Shown here piece by piece: positions 1 through 5,071 of a stretch of 5,919 nt of DNA (position 1 is the first letter of the stretch; each line of letters begins with the position of its first letter). The stretch is from NCBI GenBank assembly GCA_002452295.1, contig DKEX01000064.1, forward strand, positions 4,219-10,137, written 5' to 3'. Both the position numbers and the translations under genes were made by a program. Below the pieces are notes generated by a model, which saw only the letters and a program-made list of their open reading frames with translations, was not told the DNA's origin and searched no databases. This stretch comes from Firmicutes bacterium UBA6811 (GTDB lineage Bacteria; Bacillota; SHA-98; UBA4971).

Positions 1-359
1 GAAGACCCCTCCTCCCCACTGTTCCTTCGCTGCTCGAAGTATGAAAGGATGTCGATGTCGATGGTCCTTGGGCCCCACCTTATGGTTCGCTCCCGCCCCA
101 GCCTGGCCTCAATATCCTGACACAAGGACAGAAGCCCAGCGGGGGAAAGGTCGCACGCGACCTTGGCAACGGCGTTGAGGAAACGCCCCTGCTCGGTATA
201 CCCCACGGGCTTGGTCTCATAGAGTGAAGACACATCTCCGACCTTCACGTGCCCGGACTCGGACAGCATCCTGAGGGCATCCGCGATATTGCGGCGGCGG
301 TCGCCCAGGTTCGAGCCGATCCCGAGGTAGGCAAGGCCGGGGTACGCAGGGCCCGCCAT
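1..359 (-). CDS. folK: 6-hydroxymethyl-7,8-dihydropterin pyrophosphokinase (HPPK), 3' end cut by the window
   Basis: Transfers pyrophosphate from ATP to 6-hydroxymethyl-7,8-dihydropterin, giving the pterin substrate of dihydropteroate synthase; cytoplasmic. I translated this frame by hand: it starts with ATG at 359-357 and stays open to base 1, giving 119 full codons. Family signatures are clear: YLGIGSNLGDRRRNI (about residues 11-25), SSLYETKPVG (44-53), FLNAVAKV (60-67), and RWGPRTIDIDIL (94-105), whose two Asp residues (101, 103) match the Mg2+-binding pair of HPPK. HPPKs are usually about 150-180 residues, so the last quarter or more lies beyond the left edge. The ATG overlaps the folB stop codon by one base (TGATG), which suggests translational coupling; a GAGGAGG tract lies just upstream inside folB. 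The residues after DIDIL (SYFEQRRNSGEEG) do not resemble the usual continuation, but too little is visible to call this a defect. Confidence 0.93.
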   Translation of the reverse strand, partial: MAGPAYPGLAYLGIGSNLGDRRRNIADALRMLSESGHVKVGDVSSLYETKPVGYTEQGRFLNAVAKVACDLSPAGLLSLCQDIEARLGRERTIRWGPRTIDIDILSYFEQRRNSGEEGS

Positions 360-730
360 CACCTCTCGGGCCTCCTCACGACCTCCGCCTCAACGTGGTC
401 CAGCACTCCGCCGATGGCCACGTCAGGCTTTCTCACCCTGACCGTCACCTCGTCCACGTCGTGCGCGGACATGATCTCCTGGGCGATGGTCTCGGCCAGC
501 GCCTCGATGAGGTTGAACTCCCGCTCCTCCACGATGTCCTTGACCAGCGTGTACACGTCGACGTAGTTGATGCCGCCGGCCTCGAGGTCATCGGCCTGCG
601 CCGCGGCCGAGAGGTCGGCCGCCATCTCCACGTCCACCTCGAATCGCTGGCCAAGCTCCTTCTCCGCCGGGAACACGCCGTGATACCCGTAGAACACCAT
701 GTTCCTGAGGACGATCCTGTCAGCCGGCAC
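359..730 (-). CDS. folB: dihydroneopterin aldolase
   Basis: Cleaves 7,8-dihydroneopterin to 6-hydroxymethyl-7,8-dihydropterin and glycolaldehyde, the step before FolK; cytoplasmic, normally a homo-octamer. The protein has about 123 residues, the family's usual length. From the N-terminus it shows RIVLRNMVFYGYHGVFPAEKELGQRF with the family Glu after YHG, then GINYVDVYTLVKDIVE with the substrate-site Tyr, FNLIEALAETIA, and VTVRVRKPDVAIGG, whose Lys matches the catalytic lysine. The frame also allows a TTG at 736-734, but I prefer the GTG at 730-728: a GGAGG (744-740) sits 9 nt before the GTG and only 3 nt before the TTG, and the family N-terminus begins at about this point. The gene follows folP by about 27 bp and overlaps folK by one base, so folP-folB-folK looks like one transcript. 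Product is secure; start is moderately secure. Confidence 0.95.
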   Translation of the reverse strand: MPADRIVLRNMVFYGYHGVFPAEKELGQRFEVDVEMAADLSAAAQADDLEAGGINYVDVYTLVKDIVEEREFNLIEALAETIAQEIMSAHDVDEVTVRVRKPDVAIGGVLDHVEAEVVRRPER

Positions 731-739
731 GCGCAAGCC

Positions 740-744
740 CCTCC
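740..744 (-). promoter_or_regulatory. ribosome binding site of folB (decides the GTG start)
   Basis: On the minus strand GGAGG at 744-740 lies 9 nt before GTG (730) and 3 nt before the in-frame TTG (736). The spacing favours the GTG. The site lies directly downstream of the 11-bp tandem repeat, whose units also carry purine-rich AGGGG that could add weak ribosome affinity. Confidence 0.55.
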
Positions 745-775
745 CCTCACAATCCCCTCACAATCCCCTCACAAT
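743..775 (-). repeat. perfect 3 x 11-bp tandem repeat at the folP/folB junction
   Basis: Three identical consecutive copies of ATTGTGAGGGG (minus strand), at 775-765, 764-754 and 753-743. The first copy encodes the penultimate FolP residues (Ile-Val-Arg), the second supplies the folP TGA stop (760-758), and the third abuts the folB ribosome binding site. Because 11 is not a multiple of 3, the copies are read in different frames. Removing one copy would leave the FolP C-terminus unchanged and only shorten the spacer to folB; removing two would abolish this stop. Perfect copies imply recent expansion or selection. Confidence 0.95.
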
Positions 776-1993
776 GGCGTCCGCCATCCGCGCCACCCTC
801 GCCATGTATTGCACGTCATGAACGCGGACGATGTCCGCGCCGGACGCCACCGCAAGCGCCACTGTAGCAGCGGTGCCCTCGAGCCTCTGGTCAACCGGGA
901 GGTCCAGCACCCGCCCGATGAGCGACTTCCTGGACGTCCCCACGAGTATGGGAAGACCGAGGCTGCGGAACTCGCCCAGCCGCCTGAGGATCTCGAGGTT
1001 GTGGGCGACTGTCTTTCCGAAGCCGATCCCCGGGTCGACGACGATGTTGTCGCGGCGGATGCCGCAGGCTTCCGCCCGGGCTACAGCGTCCCGCAGGAAC
1101 CCGAGGATGTCCGCCATGACCGAATCGTACTGTGGGTTCTCCTGCATGTCGCGGGGAAGGCCCTTCATGTGCATGAGCACCAACGGCACGCCCGCCCGCG
1201 CCACGACCCCGCCCACGCGCCTGTCGAGGCGAAGGGCCGAGATATCGTTTATCATCTGAGCGCCCGCCGCAAGCGCTGCCTCGGCCACCTCGGCCTTGTA
1301 GGTATCCACCGAGATGGGCACAGGAAGGTCGCTTGCCAGGCCTTCCAGGACGGGGATGACGCGCGCCATCTCCTCATCCACCGGCACAGCCTCCGCCCCC
1401 GGCCGCGTGGACTCACCGCCGATGTCGATGATGTCGGCGCCCTCATCGGCGAGGCGCCGTGCGTGGTCCACGGCCGCCTGGGTGGTGGCATGCCGGCCGG
1501 CGTCGGAGAAGGAGTCGGGCGTCACGTTGACGATGCCCATGATGTAGGTTCTCTTCCCGAGCTCGAGCGTATGCTTGCCAAGATTGAGCGCCTGCGGTCG
1601 GACTGCGGCAGGCCCGGTGGCGTCGAGGACATCCAGGATCTCTCGGGCGATGTCGCGGCAGCCGAAAGGCTGGCGCCGGAGCCCCTCCGCCGCCCTGCGG
1701 AGCTGGCCGACGGTGCCCATGAGGAGGACGTCCGTCGCATCGGTGGAGAGCGAGGCAACCGCATCGCTCACCGCCGCCTCCCCGCCCTTCGAGAGCATTT
1801 CCTCCTTTATGAGGATAGCCGCCCTGAGCGGGACGCGCTCCAGCCGAATGACCCGGAACACGCCCTTGGACGCCATTATGGACACGCCCTCGGGCGCGAC
1901 CCCGATCTCCTTCATCTCGCGGACGAGGTCCTCCGCGGTGCTTATGAGAACAAGTCGGGCGTTGTGTGAGGTTGTCTTTTGCTCCTGGGCCAC
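758..1993 (-). CDS. folP: dihydropteroate synthase with a long N-terminal extension
   Basis: Condenses 6-hydroxymethyl-dihydropterin pyrophosphate with p-aminobenzoate to dihydropteroate; cytoplasmic TIM barrel. Counting from an upstream in-frame GTG at 2002, the barrel shows MGIVNVTPDSFSDAG (155-169), GADIIDIGGESTRPGA (188-203), PISVDTYKAEV (229-239), AQMINDISAL (248-257), VVDPGIGFGKT (321-331), TSRKSLIGR (356-364) and VRVHD (392-396), so the pterin-site Asp, Asn and Lys residues and the phosphate-site Arg are present. Typical DHPS has about 260-285 residues; this one has about 411, with roughly 140 residues ahead of the barrel, including KEIGVAPEGVSIM and KGGEAAVSDA. I recall similar extensions in DHPS of anaerobic Bacillota, of unknown role. 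I chose the GTG at 1993 because GGGGGAG (2008-2002) sits 8 nt upstream; it overlaps the GTG at 2002, which is therefore poorly placed. FolB and FolK follow closely, making a folP-folB-folK run. Confidence 0.95.
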   Translation of the reverse strand: MAQEQKTTSHNARLVLISTAEDLVREMKEIGVAPEGVSIMASKGVFRVIRLERVPLRAAILIKEEMLSKGGEAAVSDAVASLSTDATDVLLMGTVGQLRRAAEGLRRQPFGCRDIAREILDVLDATGPAAVRPQALNLGKHTLELGKRTYIMGIVNVTPDSFSDAGRHATTQAAVDHARRLADEGADIIDIGGESTRPGAEAVPVDEEMARVIPVLEGLASDLPVPISVDTYKAEVAEAALAAGAQMINDISALRLDRRVGGVVARAGVPLVLMHMKGLPRDMQENPQYDSVMADILGFLRDAVARAEACGIRRDNIVVDPGIGFGKTVAHNLEILRRLGEFRSLGLPILVGTSRKSLIGRVLDLPVDQRLEGTAATVALAVASGADIVRVHDVQYMARVARMADAIVRGL

Positions 1994-2001
1994 AAGGGTC
2001 A

Positions 2002-2008
2002 CTCCCCC
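2002..2008 (-). promoter_or_regulatory. ribosome binding site of folP
   Basis: GGGGGAG on the minus strand at 2008-2002, 8 nt before the GTG at 1993. It overlaps the first base of the alternative in-frame GTG at 2002, which argues against that earlier start. Confidence 0.55.
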
Positions 2009-2225
2009 ATCCCTTGAGTTCCCGCTCTCCAGGCTAACCGGAAGCCCCCGGCGAAATCAATAACGCCTGGACGCAGTGGTGCTGAGCCGGGCGTCACAAA
2101 TCGCCGCCACGTCGCCAGAGGGCGGACCATTCCAGGTTGCCGGTGCTCTCGCTCCGGGGACGGCACCCCAAACGGGGGCGTCTCGACGGAAACCTGGTGA
2201 ACTGTGGAGCATCTGGAACCTGTGC
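2003..2225 (-). promoter_or_regulatory. untranslated leader of folP with nested inverted repeats; possible folate-responsive RNA element
   Basis: This gap holds no credible gene. Read on the minus strand, CCAGGT (2197-2192) can pair with ACCTGG (2137-2132). Between them lie three short arms in succession: CGT/ACG around CGAG (2188-2179), CCCC/GGGG around GTTT (about 2177-2166), and TGCCG (2165-2161) with CGGCA (2142-2138). A second helix, CCAGGC (2070-2065) with GCCTGG (2034-2029), encloses CCGG/CCGG and ends about 20 nt before the folP ribosome site. The first strand could pair instead with the last one (CCAGG/CCTGG), giving two exclusive folds. From memory, GTTTGGGGTGCCGTC (2173-2159), GGAGCGAGAGC (2155-2145) and TCCGCCCTC (2126-2118) resemble conserved stretches of the tetrahydrofolate riboswitch in the right order. 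However, I cannot form its P1 and P3 helices properly. No clear promoter or terminator was seen. Confidence 0.35.
2029..2070 (-). repeat. inverted repeat (hairpin) just upstream of the folP ribosome binding site
   Basis: CCAGGC at 2070-2065 and GCCTGG at 2034-2029 form a perfect 6-bp stem on the minus strand. Inside it, CCGG (2053-2050 region) and CCGG (2043-2040 region) can form a shorter stem around GGGCTT. There is no run of T after the stem, so it is not an intrinsic terminator. Its place, about 20 nt before the ribosome site, would suit control of translation. Confidence 0.45.
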
Positions 2226-2747
2226 TCAGATCACCCTGACGCCGAGTGTACGCTCCATCTCCTTGAGCGCGAATTCGTGCGCCGCCTCGTCGAACGATGC
2301 CACGCAGTCGCGCGGCACGGTGACCTTGTAGTTCAGCATCCTGGCGTCCGCCGCAGTATAGAGGTCGCAGATGTTCGTGCACACCCCCACCAGCACTAGC
2401 TCGTCAACGCCCAGCTCACGCAGGGTGAGGTCGAGGTCGGTCTGGAAGAACCCGCTAAACCTGCGCTTCGGGATGACCTTGTCGCCGGGGCGCGGGTGAA
2501 GCTCGTCCACCACGTCGGCGCCGGGGGTGCCGACGACGCAGTGAGGCGGGAACATGCCGAACTCGGGATCGTCCTGGGCGTGCCTGTCGCAAACGTAGAT
2601 GACGGGCCATCCTGCGGCGCGGGCTTCCTCGATCTTCCGCGCGATGGCTTCCACGACCTGGGTCGCCGCCGGGCCGATGGAGAGCTTCCCGTCGGCGTCG
2701 ATGAAGTCCTTCAGCATATCTATGACCACAAGCGTCTTTCCGGCCAT
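2226..2747 (-). CDS. isochorismatase-family cysteine hydrolase, nicotinamidase-like
   Basis: A complete 173-residue protein of the isochorismatase-like hydrolase fold. It opens with KTLVVIDMLKDF (Asp10, the first catalytic residue), has VIPKRRFSGFFQT (Lys94, the catalytic lysine) and LVGVCTNICDLYTAADA, where Cys127 is the expected nucleophile. Asp54 and His56 (CDRH), with His69 in FPPHCVVGTPGAD, match the Asp-x-His...His metal site of nicotinamidases, where the sequence is usually DWHP...PxHCVxGTxGA. That favours an amidase such as nicotinamidase (nicotinamide to nicotinate, NAD salvage) over isochorismatase, but the substrate cannot be fixed from sequence. The start is firm: ATG at 2747 with AGGAGGG (2760-2754) 6 nt upstream. 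It sits 69 bp after fchA and 223 bp before folP. Neither flank explains its role, so it may be a passenger in the transcript. Cytoplasmic; no signal or membrane segment. Confidence 0.88.
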   Translation of the reverse strand: MAGKTLVVIDMLKDFIDADGKLSIGPAATQVVEAIARKIEEARAAGWPVIYVCDRHAQDDPEFGMFPPHCVVGTPGADVVDELHPRPGDKVIPKRRFSGFFQTDLDLTLRELGVDELVLVGVCTNICDLYTAADARMLNYKVTVPRDCVASFDEAAHEFALKEMERTLGVRVI

Positions 2748-2816
2748 CAGAGTCCCTCCTTCAAATCGCCAAGTGTTCCAAGCCCGGCCGTGTAACTACG
2801 AGGATCCCCTGCCAGC

Positions 2817-3554
2817 CTAAGCCAACGCCTCTCGAACGCGGGCCATGACCCCCTCGCGGATGGCTTCCCCGGATTCCAGCGCCCTTGACATCTCCTCCCG
2901 CATCGTCGCGACGAAGTCCGGGTCCTTGATGGACTCGAGGTTGATCATGACGTTGAGATACGCGCCGTGCAGGGCGGCGTCTGCTGCAAGGCAGGCCACA
3001 GCCGCATCCGACAGCGCGCTCTGTACCCCCTCCCTTGCCGCCAGGTCAGAGAGGCGCAGCACCTCGACGGAGCCCTTCGCGACCTCGGACGGCACGCGGC
3101 AGGCCTCCTTGAGGGCGGCCTGGATCGACGCGCTGCGGGCCTTCCTTTCCTCGTCGGTGGACTTCGGCAGCCTGTAGGCGCCCATCACGGCGTTGAATGC
3201 GGCGGCGTCGTCATCTATGAGCTTGGCAAAATGGCGGCGAAGGTCGCTCGCGATGTCCACCGCCATGGTCATGTCGGCCTCCACGTCCGGCTGCGCCTCG
3301 TCAGGTGTCCGGGTTCCTGCACTCCGGCCCCAGTCGGCCTGCTCCACAGCCGCCTCCGGGCAAGTCCGTCCTTCGCTCTGCGGCGGCGGCACCGGCGCCG
3401 CTGGCAGCTTGCGCAGGGTGAGCGAGCCCACCATGCTCACCAGGGCTGCGGCAAGGGCCGCCGCCAGGGCTGAAACGCTGCCTCCCCCCGGGGCGGGCGA
3501 GCTCGCCGAGACCTCGTCGATGAAGTCCTTGAGGGTCAGGTCCGCAAGATTCAC
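2817..3554 (-). CDS. fchA: formimidoyltetrahydrofolate cyclodeaminase, standalone, with an inserted segment
   Basis: Converts 5-formimino-THF to 5,10-methenyl-THF and ammonia, completing transfer of the histidine-derived one-carbon unit. The 245-residue protein has the FTCD_C fold: SASSPAPGGGSVSAL (16-30), DDDAAAFNAVMGAYRLPK (114-131), KARSASIQAALKEA (138-151), and SDAAVACLAADAALHGAYLNVMINL (182-206). It begins with GTG at 3554, inside the hutI stop (GTGA, 4-bp overlap), with GGAGG about 11 nt upstream, so it is probably coupled to hutI. It ends in TAG. Standalone cyclodeaminases are near 205-215 residues. The surplus is a Pro/Ala/Gln-rich stretch at about residues 50-90, where the family normally has a short charged helix segment soon after the SLTLRK-like motif. 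The reading frame is intact through it. Folded core residues on both sides look normal, so the enzyme is probably active. In mammals this domain is fused to the formimidoyltransferase; here it is a separate gene. Confidence 0.93.
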   Translation of the reverse strand: MNLADLTLKDFIDEVSASSPAPGGGSVSALAAALAAALVSMVGSLTLRKLPAAPVPPPQSEGRTCPEAAVEQADWGRSAGTRTPDEAQPDVEADMTMAVDIASDLRRHFAKLIDDDAAAFNAVMGAYRLPKSTDEERKARSASIQAALKEACRVPSEVAKGSVEVLRLSDLAAREGVQSALSDAAVACLAADAALHGAYLNVMINLESIKDPDFVATMREEMSRALESGEAIREGVMARVREALA

Positions 3555-4846
3555 GGGGCGATCCGCCTCCCTCCGCTCACAACGAGCTGTCCGCGCTTTA
3601 TCACCGTGTCCACGATGTTCGTTCCGAGCTGGTATGGCAGCTTGAGATGGGTGTCCACCTCGGCGATAACGATGTCGGCGAGCTTGCCCACCTCGAGGCT
3701 ACCCACCTCGTGCCCCCGGCCGATGGCGTGCGCCGCATTGATCGTGCACGCGCATATGATTTCCGCGGGGTGGAGCCTCATGCCGAGAGCGGCCAGGTTC
3801 ATCACGAACTGCATGGAGAGCGTCGGCGAGGTGCCGGGGTTGAAGTCCGTGGCGAGGGCTACGGCGCAGCCGGCGTCGATGAAGGCCCGAGCGTCGGCAT
3901 ACCTCCCGACCATGAGGGTGAACGAGGTGGCGGGGAGCAGCGTCGTCACGACCCCCGCCTCCGCCATCCGGCGCATGCCTTGCGACGACGCGCACAGGAG
4001 GTGATCTGCGCTCACCGCTTCGATCTCGGCGGCAAGCTCCGCCCCTCCCATGGGCGTTATCTCGTCGGCATGCAGGCGCGCCGCAAGCCCAAAGGCCTTT
4101 CCGGCCTCCAGGATGCGTCGCGACTGGTCGATGGAGAAGACCCCGTCCTCGCAGAACGCGTCGCAGAACTCGGCGAGCCCCTCTTCGGTCACGCGAGGGA
4201 TCATCTCCTCGATGACGCAGAAAACATACCCGTCGGGGTCGCCCCGGTACTCCGGCGGCACGGCGTGCGCCCCGAGGAACGTGGCGACGATGTCCATCGG
4301 GTGGTGTGCGGGAAGCTCTCGTATCGCGCGAAGGCACTTCAGCTCCTCGTCCACGGATAACCCATAGCCGCTTTTGATCTCGACGGTGGTCGTGCCATGG
4401 CAAAGCATGACATCGAGCCGCCTGAGGGCGAGGTCCACAAGCTCCGATGCCGGGGCGGCGCGCGTGGCCCTCACAGTGGACAGTATGCCCCCGCCGGAAG
4501 CCAGGATGTCCATGTACGAACGGCCCTCGGCGCGCTGGATGAACTCGTGCTCGCGGGACCCGGCGAACACAAGGTGCGTGTGCGGGTCAACGAGGCCCGG
4601 CAGCACCACCTTGCCTGTGGCGTTGATGATGTGGGCGTCGGGGACAAGGTCCACCCTCGCTCTCACCTCGTCGGCCCTGCCCACGGCCACGATCCGGTCG
4701 GCCAGCGCGGCCACGCTGCCGCCCTCGACGACGCCGAGCTCGCGCATGGCCTGCCCCGTGCGCGGGCCGCCTGAAACTACGCCGCCGTCGGCGAGGGTAA
4801 GAAGCTCATTCGCGTTCTCAACGAGGAGATTCGCCCGGATTCTCAA
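3551..4846 (-). CDS. hutI: imidazolonepropionase
   Basis: Hydrolyses 4-imidazolone-5-propionate to N-formimino-L-glutamate, the third step of histidine degradation; cytoplasmic, metal-dependent, amidohydrolase superfamily. The 431-residue protein is close to the usual length (about 400-425). Metal ligands are visible: PGLVDPHTH (His89, His91), LHADE (His259) and ATDFNPG (Asp334). Other family motifs are TVEIKSGYGL (154-163), GAHAVPPEY (192-200), SADHLL (279-284) and NPGTSPTLSMQ (336-346). The start is TTG at 4846, chosen because MRIRANLLVENANELLTL fits the family N-terminus; no strong Shine-Dalgarno is visible before it, so the start is less certain than the product. A 12-bp palindrome lies 25-36 bp upstream. 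It overlaps fchA by 4 bp. The preceding ftcD makes a three-gene set with fchA for the last three histidine-to-THF steps. Histidase and urocanase genes are not in the window. Confidence 0.96.
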   Translation of the reverse strand: MRIRANLLVENANELLTLADGGVVSGGPRTGQAMRELGVVEGGSVAALADRIVAVGRADEVRARVDLVPDAHIINATGKVVLPGLVDPHTHLVFAGSREHEFIQRAEGRSYMDILASGGGILSTVRATRAAPASELVDLALRRLDVMLCHGTTTVEIKSGYGLSVDEELKCLRAIRELPAHHPMDIVATFLGAHAVPPEYRGDPDGYVFCVIEEMIPRVTEEGLAEFCDAFCEDGVFSIDQSRRILEAGKAFGLAARLHADEITPMGGAELAAEIEAVSADHLLCASSQGMRRMAEAGVVTTLLPATSFTLMVGRYADARAFIDAGCAVALATDFNPGTSPTLSMQFVMNLAALGMRLHPAEIICACTINAAHAIGRGHEVGSLEVGKLADIVIAEVDTHLKLPYQLGTNIVDTVIKRGQLVVSGGRRIAP

Positions 4847-4870
4847 TGTGATAGCGCCTGACCATCCCCG

Positions 4871-4882
4871 GGACGGCCGTCC
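4871..4882. promoter_or_regulatory. perfect 12-bp palindrome upstream of hutI; candidate operator
   Basis: GGACGGCCGTCC reads the same on both strands. It ends 25 bp before the hutI TTG start and directly borders the 10-bp repeat array. With no loop bases, it is better suited to binding a dimeric protein on DNA than to forming an RNA hairpin. No promoter elements next to it are convincing, and GC-rich sequence yields such palindromes by chance more often, so the role is speculative. Confidence 0.3.
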
Positions 4883-5001
4883 TCAGCACAGCTCAGCACG
4901 GCGCAGTGCGGTGCGGCGTGGCGAGCGACGTCGCACGGCGTCGCGAGGCATCGCGCGACGACGCGTAGCAACACACTGCGTCGCATGGCGTCGCACGGTG
5001 C
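4882..5001. repeat. degenerate tandem array with a 10-bp period in the ftcD-hutI gap
   Basis: Read on the plus strand in gap-free 10-bp steps from 4882, twelve units can be laid out. The best copy is CGCACGGCGT (4932-4941). CGCATGGCGT (4982-4991) differs at one base; CACACTGCGT (4972-4981) and CGCACGGTGC (4992-5001) each differ at two. The first two units, CTCAGCACAG and CTCAGCACGG, differ from each other at one base but are further from the consensus. The stretch 4902-5001 keeps phase throughout, averaging about seven matches in ten. The array fills most of the 225-bp non-coding gap between ftcD and hutI. The remaining gap (5002-5071 and 4847-4870) holds the octamer palindrome GTGCGCAC (4998-5005, overlapping the last unit) and nothing else I can name. 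Confidence 0.75.
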
Positions 5002-5071
5002 GCACGCCGCATATGATGCTGCGCAAGGCCCAGACCCGGGAGCGGCGCCTCCCCCCTCTCGTTCTCGGTCG

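Noticed and set aside
395..1969. Open frame of 524 codons on the plus strand, antisense to folP and folB.
   Set aside because: It is His/Arg/Asp-rich with no recognisable motif, and the opposite strand encodes two unmistakable enzymes. Long antisense frames are expected in GC-rich codon usage.
2159..2173. T-box antiterminator-like GGGTGCC on the minus strand.
   Set aside because: The conserved T-box core is not matched, there is no specifier stem or terminator, and the downstream gene has no link to aminoacylation.
2132..2197. SAM riboswitch-like pieces (GGCAACC and GGGTGCC) in the folP leader.
   Set aside because: They occur in the reverse of the order found in SAM-I or SAM-IV elements, and folP is not a methionine-pathway gene.
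2132..2197. Cloverleaf-like fold that could be a tRNA.
   Set aside because: It is about 66 nt with a 6-bp closing stem, and lacks the T-loop GTTCRANNC and D-loop consensus.
2207..2227. Possible terminator after the hydrolase gene (GAGCA/TGCTC inverted repeat).
   Set aside because: The stem is only 5 bp, it overlaps the stop codon, and no T tract follows on the minus strand.
3647..4360. Open frame of 237 codons on the plus strand, opposite hutI.
   Set aside because: Shadow of hutI; composition is low-information (Gly/Arg/His-rich) and the metal-site motifs lie on the minus strand.
4882..5001. CRISPR-like array.
   Set aside because: Units are only 10 bp, contiguous and without spacers; no cas genes are nearby.
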